Source of the DNA: Nocardioides aurantiacus
GTDB taxonomy: Bacteria; Actinomycetota; Actinomycetes; Propionibacteriales; Nocardioidaceae
Direction: 5' to 3'
Length of the DNA: 64,000 nucleotides
Assembly: GCF_003752505.1 (NCBI RefSeq)
Contig: NZ_RKHO01000001.1
Coordinates: 2,976,001-3,040,000 of the forward strand
Shown here: positions 41,525 through 52,964 of the stretch, one piece after another
Layout: each line of letters starts with the position of its first letter
How positions within the stretch are numbered: the stretch's first letter is position 1
Notes under the pieces: generated by a model
Told to the model about the DNA's origin: nothing
The model's database searches: none
Seen by the model: the letters and a program-made list of their open reading frames with translations, nothing else
Made by a program: the position numbers and the translations under genes

Positions 41525-42805
41525 TCAGGCCGGCCCCACCGTCGCGAGCGTCTGCGGGCGGGAGAACACCTCGGCCGCGAGGGTGCGTACGTCGGTGGGG
41601 GTGATCGCCTCGATGCGGGTGAGGACCTCGTCGACGGAGCGGAGGCGGCGCTGGAACAGCTCGGCCTCGCCGAGGCGGGTCATCCGGGAACCGGTGTCCT
41701 CCAGCGAGAGCACCAGGCCGCCACGGGCCTGGCCCTTGCCACGCTCGACCTCGTCGTCGTCGAGGCCGTGCCGGGCCACCAGCGCCACCTGCTCGCGCAC
41801 GACGCGCAGCAGCTCGTCGGCCTTGCCGGGGAGCGAGCCGGCGGCGACGCCGACCATGCCGGCGTCGGAGTAGCCCAGGCCGAAGGAGTAGACGGAGTAG
41901 GCCAGGCCGCGCTTCTCGCGCACCTCCTGGAACAGCCGCGAGCTGGAGCCGCCGCCGAGGCCGGCGTTGAGCACATTGAGGGTGAGCCGCCGGGGGTCGG
42001 ACCGGGTCATGCCCTGCACGCCGAGCACGAGGTTGACCTGCTCGAAGGGACGGGTCGCGAAGACCTCCCCGACGCGGAAGTCGCGGGGCGCCTCGGCGAT
42101 GCGGGGCCCACGCGGGGACGCGTCGGTGCCGAGGAAGCCGCGACCCGCGAACGCGGCGGTGACGCGACGCACGACGTCGTCGTGGTCGACGTTGCCGGCC
42201 ACGGCGACCACCGTCGAGGCGGCGACGTAGTGGGTGCGGTAGTAACCCTCGACCTGGTCGCGGGTCAGGGCCCGGATCGACTCGGCGGTGCCGGCGATGG
42301 GCAGCGCGAGCGGGGTGCCGGCCCACGCGGTCTCGGCGAAGAGGTTGTGAACGACGTCGTCGGGGTCGTCGTCGTGCATCGCGATCTCGTCGAGGATGAC
42401 CTCACGCTCGGCCTCGACGTCCTCGCCCGCGACGTGGGAGGAGGTGAGCATGTCGCCGAGCACGTCGAGCGCCATCGGGAGGTCCTCGTCGAGGACGCGG
42501 GCGTGGTAGCAGGTGTACTCACGCGCGGTGTAGGCGTTGAACTCGCCGCCGACCTCGTCGAAGGCGGTGGAGATGTCCATCGCCGACCGGGTCGGGGTGC
42601 CCTTGAAGAGCAGGTGCTCCAGGAAGTGCGAGGCGCCGTTGAGCTCGGCCGCCTCGTCGCGCGAGCCGACCTGCACGAAGACGCCGACCGCGGCCGAGCG
42701 GACGCCCGGCACGTGCTCGGTGACCACGCGCAGGCCGCCCGGCACGACCGTGCGGCGCACGCCGGCGGGCAAGGAGCCCGCCGGCGTGGCAGCAGGGTTC
42801 GTCAC
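41525..42805 (-). CDS. M16-family zinc metallopeptidase
   Basis: Insulinase/processing-peptidase-like protease of 426 aa. The inverted zinc motif HFLEH (60-64) is present, and Glu140 in [12 protein letters not shown] is the likely third ligand. [26 protein letters not shown] is the conserved R/Y region of the second half. This single-chain form is usual in actinobacteria downstream of pnp. GTG 42805 overlaps the pnp stop (GTGA), so it is coupled to PNPase translation. No signal peptide. The physiological substrate is unknown. Confidence 0.92.
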   Translation of the reverse strand: MTNPAATPAGSLPAGVRRTVVPGGLRVVTEHVPGVRSAAVGVFVQVGSRDEAAELNGASHFLEHLLFKGTPTRSAMDISTAFDEVGGEFNAYTAREYTCYHARVLDEDLPMALDVLGDMLTSSHVAGEDVEAEREVILDEIAMHDDDPDDVVHNLFAETAWAGTPLALPIAGTAESIRALTRDQVEGYYRTHYVAASTVVAVAGNVDHDDVVRRVTAAFAGRGFLGTDASPRGPRIAEAPRDFRVGEVFATRPFEQVNLVLGVQGMTRSDPRRLTLNVLNAGLGGGSSSRLFQEVREKRGLAYSVYSFGLGYSDAGMVGVAAGSLPGKADELLRVVREQVALVARHGLDDDEVERGKGQARGGLVLSLEDTGSRMTRLGEAELFQRRLRSVDEVLTRIEAITPTDVRTLAAEVFSRPQTLATVGPA

Positions 42806-45036
42806 GCGGTCTCGGGCTCCGAGCCCTCGTCGTCGGCCGCGTCGGAGTCCTCGACCACGGGGGCCAGGGAGAGCTTGCCGCGGTCGTCGATCTCGGAGAT
42901 CTGGACCTGGAGCTTCTGGCCGACCGAGACGACGTCCTCGACGTTGTCCACGCGCTTGCCGCCGGCCAGCGCACGCAGCTTGCTGATGTGCAGCAGGCCG
43001 TCCTTGCCGGGCAGCAGCGAGACGAAGGCGCCGAAGTTGGTCGTCTTCACGACGGTGCCGAGGTAGCGCTCGCCGACCTCGGGCATCGTCGGGTTGGCGA
43101 TCGCGTTGACCGCGGCACGCGCGGCCTCGGCGGCCTCACCGTTGACGGCGCCGATGTAGACGGTGCCGTCGTCCTCGATCGACAGGGTCGCGCCCGTGTC
43201 GTCCTGGATCTGGTTGATGACCTTGCCCTTGGGGCCGATGACCTCGCCGATCTTGTCGACGGGGACCCGCACGGTGATGATGCGCGGCGCGTGGACCGAC
43301 ATCTCCTCGGGACCGTCGATGGCCTCGGCCATCACCTCGAGGATCGCCAGGCGGGCGTCGCGGGCCTGGGTGAGCGCACCGGCCAGGACCTCGGCGGGGA
43401 TGCCGTCGAGCTTGGTGTCGAGCTGCAGCGCGGTGACGAACTCCTTGGTGCCGGCGACCTTGAAGTCCATGTCGCCGAACGCGTCCTCGGCGCCCAGGAT
43501 GTCGGTGAGGGCGACGAACTCGTCCTTGCCGTCGACCTGGCCGGAGATGAGGCCCATCGCGATGCCGGCGACCGAGGCGCGCAGCGGCACACCGGCCTGC
43601 AGCAGCGACAGGGTCGAGGCGCAGACCGAGCCCATCGAGGTGGAGCCGTTGGAGCCCATGGCCTCGGAGAGCTGGCGGATGGCGTAGGGGAACTCCTCGC
43701 GGCTGGGCAGCACGGGCAGGAGCGCACGACGCGCGAGCGCACCGTGGCCGACCTCGCGGCGCTTGGGCGAGCCCACGCGACCGGTCTCACCGGTGGAGAA
43801 GGGCGGGAAGACGTACTTGTGCATGTAGCGGCGGTGCTTCTCCGGCGACAGCGTGTCGAGCTGCTGCTCCATCTTGAGCATGTTCAGCGTGGTGACGCCC
43901 AGGATCTGGGTCTCGCCACGCTCGAACAGCGCCGAGCCGTGCACCCGCGGGATCACCTCGACCTCGGCCGAGAGGGTGCGGATGTCGGTGAGGCCACGGC
44001 CGTCCATGCGGACCTTGTCGCGCAGCACGCGCTCGCGGACCAGCGACTTGGTCAGCGAGCGGAACGCGGCGCCGACCTCCTTCTCGCGACCCTCGAACTG
44101 GCCGGCGACCTGCTCCAGCAGCGAGGCCTTGACCTCGTCGAGGCGCTCCTCGCGCTCCTGCTTGCCGGCGATCGTCAGCGCGGAGGCGGTGTCGTCCTTG
44201 ACGGCCGACTCGACGGCGGCGTACACGTCGTCCTCGTAGTCGAGGAAGATCGGGAACTCCTGGACGGGCTTGGCGGCCTGCTTGGCCAGCTCGGCCTGCG
44301 CCTCGCACAGCTGCTTGATGAAGGGCTTCGCGGCGTCGAGGCCCTGGGCCACGACCTCCTCGGTGGGCGCCTGCTGGCCCGACTGCACGAGCTCCCAGGT
44401 GGTCTCGGTGGCCTCGGCCTCGACCATCATGATGGCGACGTCACCGGTCTCGGTGACGCGGCCGGCCACGACCATGTCGAACACGGCGGTCTCGAGCTGC
44501 GCGTGGGTGGGGAACGCGACCCACTGGCCGTCGATCAGGGCGACGCGGGTGCCGCCGACCGGGCCGGAGAACGGCAGGCCGGAGAGCTGGGTGGAGGCCG
44601 ACGCCGCGTTGATCGCGAGCACGTCGTAGGGCTGGTTGGGGTCGAGCGCCATCACGGTGATGACGACCTGGACCTCGTTGCGCAGGCCCTTCTTGAAGGT
44701 GGGCCGCAGCGGGCGGTCGATGAGGCGGCAGGTGAGGATCGCGTCCTCGCCCGGCCGGCCCTCGGAGCGGAAGAACGAGCCGGGGATCTGGCCCACGGCG
44801 TACATCCGCTCCTCGACGTCGATCGTCAGGGGGAAGAAGTCGAAGTGGTCCTTGGGGTGCTTGCCCGCGGTGGTCGCGGAGAGCAGCATCGTGTCGTCGT
44901 CGAGGTACGCCGTGACGGCGCCGGCGGCCTGGCGCGCGAGCAGCCCCGTCTCGAACTTGACGGTGCGCTGGCCGTGGGGGCCGTTGTCGATGACGGTCTC
45001 GACGGCGAAGACGTCGGTTCCTGTGGTGTCGGTCAA
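42802..45036 (-). CDS. pnp: polyribonucleotide nucleotidyltransferase (PNPase/guanosine pentaphosphate synthetase I)
   Basis: 3'-5' phosphorolytic RNase and polymerase, a degradosome-type enzyme. About 744 aa from the TTG start: two RNase PH domains joined by an all-helical domain, then KH ([17 protein letters not shown]) and S1 ([28 protein letters not shown]). The second core has [38 protein letters not shown] 45036 gives [19 protein letters not shown], the family N-terminus. A GTG at 45177 in frame would add 47 residues of lower-GC, non-homologous sequence covering a leader hairpin. The start is the uncertain part; the identity is not. Confidence 0.9.
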   Translation of the reverse strand: MTDTTGTDVFAVETVIDNGPHGQRTVKFETGLLARQAAGAVTAYLDDDTMLLSATTAGKHPKDHFDFFPLTIDVEERMYAVGQIPGSFFRSEGRPGEDAILTCRLIDRPLRPTFKKGLRNEVQVVITVMALDPNQPYDVLAINAASASTQLSGLPFSGPVGGTRVALIDGQWVAFPTHAQLETAVFDMVVAGRVTETGDVAIMMVEAEATETTWELVQSGQQAPTEEVVAQGLDAAKPFIKQLCEAQAELAKQAAKPVQEFPIFLDYEDDVYAAVESAVKDDTASALTIAGKQEREERLDEVKASLLEQVAGQFEGREKEVGAAFRSLTKSLVRERVLRDKVRMDGRGLTDIRTLSAEVEVIPRVHGSALFERGETQILGVTTLNMLKMEQQLDTLSPEKHRRYMHKYVFPPFSTGETGRVGSPKRREVGHGALARRALLPVLPSREEFPYAIRQLSEAMGSNGSTSMGSVCASTLSLLQAGVPLRASVAGIAMGLISGQVDGKDEFVALTDILGAEDAFGDMDFKVAGTKEFVTALQLDTKLDGIPAEVLAGALTQARDARLAILEVMAEAIDGPEEMSVHAPRIITVRVPVDKIGEVIGPKGKVINQIQDDTGATLSIEDDGTVYIGAVNGEAAEAARAAVNAIANPTMPEVGERYLGTVVKTTNFGAFVSLLPGKDGLLHISKLRALAGGKRVDNVEDVVSVGQKLQVQISEIDDRGKLSLAPVVEDSDAADDEGSEPETA

Positions 45037-45156
45037 AAGATCGTCGCTTTCGTTGGCGAAGCGATCCGAGGCCGCGTCGTGGCCGATCTTCGATCGAAGC
45101 GACTGGTGTCCGGGAGGCGTGCCGCTGGTCACGGACGTGCTGACCTGCTGGCGTCG

Positions 45157-45172
45157 GTCCTCCGACGAGGAC
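45157..45172 (-). ncRNA. pnp leader hairpin
   Basis: GTCCTC-CGAC-GAGGAC: a 6-bp stem with a tetraloop about 120 nt before the TTG start. PNPase genes in other bacteria have leader stems cleaved by RNase III for autoregulation; a similar role here is inference. Confidence 0.45.
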
Positions 45173-45254
45173 ACCAATCCCTACTACCGAGGACCGGGCC
45201 GCAGGGCTCGCGGACCACTCCTGGGGGGATCAGGGATGTAGTTGTGTTCTAGCA

Positions 45255-45286
45255 CGAACGGCCCACCCGGGAGGGTGAGCCGTTCG
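45255..45286 (-). terminator. terminator of rpsO
   Basis: CGAACGGC (45255-45262) and GCCGTTCG (45279-45286) with inner pairing, starting 6 nt after the rpsO stop. A less GC-rich run follows. It may give partial read-through into pnp. Confidence 0.7.
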
Positions 45287-45291
45287 GGGTG

Positions 45292-45567
45292 TCAGCGTCG
45301 CAGGCCGAGGCGGGACACGATCGAGCGGTAGCGCGCGATCTCGGTCTTCTCCAGGTAGTTCAGGAGACGACGGCGCTGGCCGACCAGCAGCAGCAGGCCA
45401 CGCCGGCTGTGGTGGTCGTGCTTGTGGGTCTTCAGGTGGTCGGTGAGGTGGGAGATGCGGTGGCTCAGCAGCGCGATCTGCACCTCGGGGGAACCGGTGT
45501 CGCCCTCGACGGTGGCGTACTCGGCGATGATCTTCTTCTTGGTCTCGGCGTCTGTACCGATCGACAC
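45292..45567 (-). CDS. rpsO: 30S ribosomal protein S15
   Basis: 91-residue ribosomal protein binding the central domain of 16S r[49 protein letters not shown] is the signature, complete to the C-terminal [16 protein letters not shown] start with AGAGAGAC about 15 nt upstream. It precedes pnp, as in nearly all bacteria, but the usual upstream partner ribF is 8 kb away behind the accessory block. Confidence 0.97.
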   Translation of the reverse strand: MSIGTDAETKKKIIAEYATVEGDTGSPEVQIALLSHRISHLTDHLKTHKHDHHSRRGLLLLVGQRRRLLNYLEKTEIARYRSIVSRLGLRR

Positions 45568-45665
45568 GACGAACTACCCGTCTCTCTTTGTCTCGTTGCG
45601 CGGCGCGCCGGGGCCTGTTCACCCGGGCACTACTGGTCCGCGGCCGTTGCACGGCAGTGTCGCCC

Positions 45666-45682
45666 GGGCCGGGAACCGGCCC
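45666..45682 (-). terminator. hairpin between the protein-kinase gene and rpsO
   Basis: GGGCCGG-GAA-CCGGCCC, perfect 7-bp stem, 53 nt past the kinase stop and about 100 nt before rpsO. It is likely a terminator of the accessory operon. A TAGCCT hexamer lies just upstream on the minus strand (45697-45702) and could start the rpsO message. Confidence 0.5.
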
Positions 45683-45734
45683 TGGGCAACTGCTCAAGGC
45701 TATCAGCGCAGGGCACCGCACCCGAAATCGTGCC

Positions 45735-46574
45735 TCACGCGTGCGCGTGGGCCTCCAGGACACGACGTACGTCGCACAGGGTGGGCCGCGCCGCCGGGTC
45801 GGGGCGCAGGCACGCGAGCAGCAGGTCGCCCACGTCGGCGGGCACCAGGCCGGCCGGCAGCCGCGGCGCCCGGGGGGCACGTCGGTGCAGCACCGGCAGC
45901 CGCCGCCGGGAGTCCCAGGTCGCCTCGTCGCCGTGGGGCAGGTCCGAGGTGAGGGCCTCGACCAGGGTCACCGCCAGCCCCCAGACGTCGGTGGCGGGAC
46001 CGAGGCCGGTGCCACGGGCCTGCTCGGGCGCGAGGTAGCCGCGGGTGCCGGCACCCGGTCGTCCCTCCCCCGGTCGTCCGACGAGGCTGAGGTCGATGAG
46101 CGTCGCCCGGCCCCCGTCGACCACGACGTTGGCGGGCTTGACGTCGAGGTGCAGCCAGTCGTGGCGGTGCAGGTAGCCCAGCACCGAGACCAGCTGCAGC
46201 CCCAGCCCGGCGGTGTCGGCGAGGCCGAGCGGCTCGTCCTCGACCAGCGCCGCCAGCGTGGCGCCGCCGAGCACCTCCAGGACCAGCGCCGGGGGCTCCT
46301 CGTGGACCTCGTAGCACCGCACGAGGTGGGGGTGGGCGAGCGAGGAGAGGACCTCGCCCTCGCGTCGGGTCGCCGCGACGACCCGCGGCTCGTGGCGCCG
46401 GTCCGCGCGCAGCACCTTGACCACGCTGCGGCAGCCGCGGTCGAGGTCGCGGGCGTCGTAGGTGTCCATGCGGCGGCCGTGGGCGAGCAGCGCCACCACG
46501 ACCTGCCCCGGCAGCACCTGCTCCCCCGGCGGCACCGTGCCCGCCGGGACCACCGCCGCCCGCCGGCCGCTCAC
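45735..46574 (-). CDS. small cytoplasmic protein kinase with divergent motifs
   Basis: Eukaryotic-like kinase domain only, 279 aa, with no transmembrane helix or PASTA. Lys53 (VVKVL) and Glu73 form the usual pair. The catalytic loop is HLDVKPAN (His142, Asp144; Leu replaces the Arg of HRD). The DFG motif is DLS (Asp161). APE at 182-184 is intact. No Gly-rich loop of normal form is visible. Catalysis is plausible because both aspartates and the lysine remain. GTG 46574 overlaps the ABC gene's stop (GTGA), so it is coupled to the exporter. Modification of the adjacent Arg-rich peptide or the exporter is a hypothesis. Confidence 0.82.
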   Translation of the reverse strand: MSGRRAAVVPAGTVPPGEQVLPGQVVVALLAHGRRMDTYDARDLDRGCRSVVKVLRADRRHEPRVVAATRREGEVLSSLAHPHLVRCYEVHEEPPALVLEVLGGATLAALVEDEPLGLADTAGLGLQLVSVLGYLHRHDWLHLDVKPANVVVDGGRATLIDLSLVGRPGEGRPGAGTRGYLAPEQARGTGLGPATDVWGLAVTLVEALTSDLPHGDEATWDSRRRLPVLHRRAPRAPRLPAGLVPADVGDLLLACLRPDPAARPTLCDVRRVLEAHAHA

Positions 46575-48310
46575 GCCGGCACCGCCTGCAGCGAGGCGAG
46601 GTCGATCACGCGGTCGACGTGGGCGAGGACACGCGGGTCGTGGGTCAGCACCAGCACGGTGCGGCCGCGCTCGGCCGAGAGCGGCCCGAGCAGCCGCGCG
46701 GCCGCCTCGTCGTCGAGGCCGGTCGTCGGCTCGTCCAGCACCAGCACCGGGGCGTCGCGGAGCAGCGCCCGGGCCACGCACAGCCGCTGCCGCTGGCCGC
46801 CGGAGAGCAGCCGGCCCCGCTGGCCGACGCGGGCGTCGTACGCCCCGGGGAGGCGCTCGACGAACTCCTCGGCCCCCGCCCGGCGCACGGCGTCGCGCAC
46901 CGCGGCCCGCGAGGCTCCGGGGCTGCCGAGGGCCACGTTGTCGTGGACGCTGGCGTCGAGCAGCAGCGTCTCCTGGAGCACGATCGAGACCGACGCCCGC
47001 ACCGACTCCCGCGTGTGCTCGGCCAGGTCGTGCCCGTCCAGCAGCACCCTGCCCGCACCGGGCTCGAGGTGACGGGTGAGCAGGTAGGCGAGCGTCGACT
47101 TGCCGACACCGCTCGGGCCCACCAGCGCGACGCGCTCGCCCGCGGCGACCTCGAGGTCGAGGTCGCGGAGCACGTCGCGACCGGTCCCGGGGTAGCCCAC
47201 GGTGACGCCCCGCAGGCTGACCGCGCCGGGACCGCGCGGGAGAGCGGTCGCCCCGGGACGGTCCTGCGGCGCGGGCTCGTCGAGCAGCTCGACCACGCGC
47301 TCGACCCCGGCCGAGGCGGCGAACATCTCCGGCAGCAGGTCGCCGAGGTCGCGGGCGGGCCGGTAGCACTGCACCAGCAGGGTGAGGAAGGCGAGCAGGC
47401 CGCCGAGCGTCAGCCGCTCGGAGTCCAGCGCCCACACGCCCAGGGCGACCACGAGCAGCACGCCGAGCAGCTCGACGAGGTCGACCACGGGCAGGAAGAC
47501 GGCGCGCACCCGGCTCGAGGCGAGCTCGGCGGCCATGATGGCGCGGTTCTGCCGGTCGTACGCCGCCTCGGTCTCGCGCTCCGCGCCGGCGGTCTGCACG
47601 AGCGCCGCGCTCCCGAGGCTCTCCTCGGTGACCGAGCCGAGCGCCCCGCCCCGGCGGCGCCGCTCCCGGCTCAGGTCCTTGACGAGGTGGGCGAAGCGCG
47701 AGGAGACCCACCAGAAGGCGGGCACGACGACCAGCGAGGCCAGCGCGAGCTCCCACTGCAGGTAGAACAGCGCGCCGACGAAGAAAAGCAGCCGCAGCGC
47801 GGTCCCGACGACCTCGCTGAGCTGCCCGACCATGAAGGTCTCGACCTGCGCGATGTCGCCGCTGAGGCGCTGCAGCACGTCGCCGAGGCGGCGCTGGGCC
47901 AGCCGGGGCAGCGGCAGCGCGAGCGCGTGGGCGAAGGAGCGGCCGCGCAGCCGGACCAGGAAGTGCTGGGTGATCCAGGTGGAGAGGTAGTCGTCGGCGC
48001 CGGAGACGCCGGCGCTGAGCAGGTTGAGGCCGAGGTAGAACGCGACCAGCAGCGGCAGCGCCTCGAAGGAGGCGGGCACCAGGACGTCGTCGACGAGCCG
48101 CTGAAACAGCAGGATCTCGACCACCTCCACCGCCGGCGCCGCGGCCAGCAGGGCCAGCCCGAGCAGCAGGTGGCGGGAGTAGGGCCGCAGGTCGGGCCAG
48201 AACCGGCGTACGACCTGGGCGAGGGTGAGCCCGGGGGCCTCCTCGACCACCGGGGCGTCGTCGTGCTGGGGCCGGAGCAGGGCGCCGGCCCGCTGCCACC
48301 TCGTCGTCAT
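46571..48310 (-). CDS. ABC-type exporter (TMD-NBD half transporter)
   Basis: Type I exporter of 579 aa that should work as a homodimer. It has a 35-residue N-terminal tail, six transmembrane helices (about 45-330), then the ATPase domain: Walker A GPSGVGKST (398-406), signature LLSGGQRQR, Walker B VLVLDEPTTGLDD, and the H-loop in LTHDP. There is no C39 peptidase domain, so it does not itself cleave a leader. ATG 48310 has GAGGA upstream. It lies between an Arg-rich peptide gene (upstream) and a kinase gene (overlapping downstream), which points to peptide export. The cargo is not proven. Confidence 0.9.
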   Translation of the reverse strand: MTTRWQRAGALLRPQHDDAPVVEEAPGLTLAQVVRRFWPDLRPYSRHLLLGLALLAAAPAVEVVEILLFQRLVDDVLVPASFEALPLLVAFYLGLNLLSAGVSGADDYLSTWITQHFLVRLRGRSFAHALALPLPRLAQRRLGDVLQRLSGDIAQVETFMVGQLSEVVGTALRLLFFVGALFYLQWELALASLVVVPAFWWVSSRFAHLVKDLSRERRRRGGALGSVTEESLGSAALVQTAGAERETEAAYDRQNRAIMAAELASSRVRAVFLPVVDLVELLGVLLVVALGVWALDSERLTLGGLLAFLTLLVQCYRPARDLGDLLPEMFAASAGVERVVELLDEPAPQDRPGATALPRGPGAVSLRGVTVGYPGTGRDVLRDLDLEVAAGERVALVGPSGVGKSTLAYLLTRHLEPGAGRVLLDGHDLAEHTRESVRASVSIVLQETLLLDASVHDNVALGSPGASRAAVRDAVRRAGAEEFVERLPGAYDARVGQRGRLLSGGQRQRLCVARALLRDAPVLVLDEPTTGLDDEAAARLLGPLSAERGRTVLVLTHDPRVLAHVDRVIDLASLQAVPA

Positions 48311-48355
48311 CTCTCGCGTCCTCGCCGTGGGTTGCCGGTGCGTGCTCGAATGGCC

Positions 48356-48396
48356 GTCCGGGCGGGTGGCTCCCTGATCGAGCCACCCGCCCGGAC
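48356..48396 (-). terminator. 17-bp perfect hairpin between peptide and exporter genes
   Basis: Arms at 48356-48372 and 48380-48396 (GTCCGGGCGGGTGGCTC against its complement), loop CCTGATC. It starts 26 nt after the peptide stop and has no U-tract. A leaky terminator here would make far more peptide than exporter mRNA. Confidence 0.8.
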
Positions 48397-48421
48397 CTGT
48401 GCCTGCGGTGGTGCCGTGCCG

Positions 48422-48592
48422 TCAGTCGGTGCTGCGGCTGCGGGCCGCGCGACGGCGACGCAACCGCCGGCGCCGCATGATCCGGCGGCGCCGACGACGC
48501 CGGCGGCGACGCTGGTCGTCGGAGCTGTCCGAGCGCGCCGAGCGCGCCATCCGGGCCGGCTGGAGCGAGGCGAGGATCGTGGAGCGTGCCAT
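48422..48592 (-). CDS. 56-residue arginine-rich peptide
   Basis: Small protein with 24 Arg of 56 residues. Residues 1-27 (MARSTILASLQPARMARSAR then SDSSDDQ) form a milder, amphipathic, Ser/Asp-containing leader. Residues 28-48 are almost pure Arg (10 Arg, Ile-Met, 4 Arg, Leu, 4 Arg), and the tail is AARSRSTD. ATG 48592 has a very good ribosome binding site (AGGAAGG, 7 nt spacing), and third positions are mostly G/C, so I think it is translated. The plus strand is also open here but lacks a good start. It is upstream of an ABC exporter and kinase on the same strand. Function unknown: it could be an exported cationic peptide, a nucleic-acid binder, or a kinase substrate. Confidence 0.6.
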   Translation of the reverse strand: MARSTILASLQPARMARSARSDSSDDQRRRRRRRRRRIMRRRRLRRRRAARSRSTD

Positions 48593-48669
48593 GGTCGTGC
48601 CTTCCTGTGGGGTGGTCTTCCCTGACGAGGAGGACACTCCCGGTGGCGCGTGAGGTGCGGGTGAGGTCA

Positions 48670-48689
48670 GCGTGAGAGGGCTCTCACGC
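48670..48689. promoter_or_regulatory. palindrome upstream of the Arg-rich peptide gene
   Basis: GCGTGAGAG-GG-CTCTCACGC, perfect 9-bp arms, 78 bp upstream of ATG 48592 in the divergent gap with the molybdoenzyme gene. It looks like an operator for a dimeric regulator. No convincing -10 hexamer for the peptide gene was found. Confidence 0.5.
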
Positions 48690-48820
48690 GTGGGTCAGCG
48701 GGTGCTCCGCAGCTCCTCGACGCCCGCGTCGCGCCACTCCCCCGACCGCGGCGCCGGCGCCGCTGCGGAGTCGTCCTCGAGGCCCTCGGGGCGGCGGCGC
48801 TGCGTGCGAGGATGCCGGGC

Positions 48821-51059
48821 ATGACGACGGCCCCCACCGATCCCGAGAGCACGACCCGGCTGACCGCCTGCAACCTGTGCGAGGCGATCTGCGGGCTGGT
48901 GCTCACGATCGAGCAGCGTCCCGACGGCCCCGCCGTCACCGGCGTGCGCGGCAACGCGGGAGACCCCCTCTCGCGGGGGCACGTCTGCCCCAAGGGCGTG
49001 GCCATCGCCGACGTCCAGGCCGACCCCGACCGGCTGCGGACCCCCGTGCGTCGTGTCGGCCGTGGCGCCGACGCGACGTGGGAGGAGATCTCCTGGGACG
49101 AGGCGGTCCGGCTCGCCGCGGACGGACTCGCCGACACCCAGCAGCAGCACGGTCGCGACGCGGTCGGCGTCTACCTCGGCAACCCCAACGTGCACTCGCT
49201 CGGCGCGATGACCCACGGGGTCCGGCTCGCCAAGACGCTGCGCACCCACAACACCTACAGCGCGACCTCGGTCGACCAGCTCCCCGCCCAGCTGCTCGCG
49301 TGGCAGCTCTACGGCCACCAGCTGATGATCCCGGTGCCCGACCTCGACCGCACCGAGCTGTTCCTCGTCGTCGGGGCCAACCCGATGGCCTCGAACGGCT
49401 CGCTGATGACGGTGCCCGACTTCCCCGCCCGGGTGCGCGAGCTCAAGGCGCGCGGCGGCCGGATGATCGTGCTCGACCCGCGTCGCACCGAGACCGCCGC
49501 GGTCGCCGACGAGCACCACTTCGTGCGGCCCGGCTCCGACGCCGCGGTGCTGCTCGCGATGGTGCACACGCTGCTCGCCGAGGACCTCACCGACGTGCCG
49601 TCCTACGTCCGCGGCGTCGAGGCGGTCCGGCTGGCCGTCGCCGACCTGACGCCCGAGCGGGCGGCGGCGGTCTCCGGGCTCGCGGCCGAGGAGATCCGCC
49701 GGTTGGCGCGCGACTTCGCTGCGGCCGGGCGCGCGGCGGCGTACGGCCGGATGGGCCTGTCCACGCAGGGCTTCGGGTCGCTCGGCCAGTGGGCGGTCCA
49801 CCTGCTCAACGTGCTCACCGGCAACCTCGACCGCGAGGGCGGCGTGATGTTCACCGAGCCGGCGATCGACGTCGTCGGCAGGGGCCTGGTGGGCCGCGGC
49901 CACCTCGGCGCCTGGCGCAGCCGGGTGCGGGGGCTGCCGGAGTTCTCCGGCGAGCTGCCCGTCAGCGCGCTGCGCGAGGAGATCACCACCCCCGGCGAGG
50001 GCCAGGTGCGGGCGCTGCTCACGGTGGCCGGCAACCCCGTCCTCTCCACGCCCGACGGCGCCGGGCTCTCCCGCGCGCTGGAGGGCCTGGACTTCATGGT
50101 GTCGGTCGACATCTACCTCAACGAGACGACCCGGCACGCCGACGTGGTGCTGCCGCCGACCACCGCGCTCGAACGCGACCACTACGACCTGGTCTTCCAC
50201 GCGCTGGCGGTGCGCAACACCGCGCGGTTCTCCCCCGCCGTGCTGCCCAAGCCGGCCGGGTCGCGCCACGACTGGGAGATCTTCCGTGACCTCGCGCTGC
50301 GCATCACCGGGCGGCGCCCCGCCCGTGGCACGGCGCGGCTCAGGCGCGTGGCCGACGCCGCGGTGCTGCGGACCAGCCCGACCCGGCTCGTCGAGCTGCT
50401 GCTCCTCGCCGGCCGTCGTACGACGCTCCGCGCGCTGCGCGCCCACCCCGAGGGCGTCGACCTCGGCGCCCTGCGCCCGGTGCTGCCCGGCCGGCTGCAG
50501 ACCCGCGACAAGCTGGTGCACCTGGCCCCCGACCTGGTGCTGGCCGACCTCGACCGGCTCCGCCGCAGCCTCGACGCCCCGCAGGCGGCCGAGGGCGAGC
50601 TGCTGCTGATCGGCCGCCGCCACCAGCGCACCAACAACTCCTGGATGCACAACACGCCGCGGCTGACCCGGGGCAAGGCGCGCCACCAGCTCCTCGTCCA
50701 CCCCGACGACCTGGCCGCCCACGGGCTGGCCGACGGCGACCGGGTGCGGATCACCTCGCGCGTCGGCAGCGTCATCACCGAGGTGCAGGCCACCGACGAC
50801 GTGATGCCCGGCGTGGTCTCGCTGCCCCACGGCTACGGCCACGGCGGTCCGGGCAACGCGGGCACCCGGCTCGCGCACGCCAACGGCGTCGCGGGCGTCT
50901 CGGTCAACGACCTGACCGACCCCGAGCGCCTCGACGTCTCCGGCAACGCCGCGCTCAACGGCGTCCCGGTGACGCTCGCGCCGGCGGACGCCCACGACGA
51001 CGGGACGGGGCACGACGCCGCCGCGGCGGTCACCGAGCCGACCCCGGCACACTCCTCCC

Positions 51060-51067
<8 letters not shown>
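48821..51067 (+). CDS. molybdopterin-dependent oxidoreductase (formate dehydrogenase/nitrate reductase-like)
   Basis: Cytoplasmic molybdoenzyme of 748 aa (DMSO-reductase superfamily). The [4Fe-4S] ligands are Cys17, Cys20, Cys24 and Cys56. [19 protein letters not shown] and [33 protein letters not shown] are the molybdopterin-binding domain segments. The C-terminal barrel has [11 protein letters not shown] and [11 protein letters not shown]. No Tat signal, so it is not periplasmic. Electron donor or substrate cannot be deduced. Start: ATG 48821 is preferred (GAGGAT hexamer 7 nt upstream); ATG 48812 would add 3 residues. It overlaps the next gene by 8 bp. Confidence 0.9.

Positions 51068-52945
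<1,878 letters not shown>

Positions 52946-52964
<19 letters not shown>

Noticed and set aside
45036-45177. extended PNPase N-terminus from GTG 45177
   Set aside because: 47 residues without similarity to the family, lower GC, and overlap with a hairpin; treated as a leader instead.
48399-48653. 84-codon plus-strand Arg-rich frame opposite the small peptide
   Set aside because: It lacks a good ribosome binding site and would share the same DNA as the minus-strand peptide, which has one. The Arg richness on both strands arises from the GC-rich inverted composition.
48695-51052. 785-codon minus-strand frame
   Set aside because: Antisense of the molybdopterin oxidoreductase, which has all cluster ligands and a proper start.
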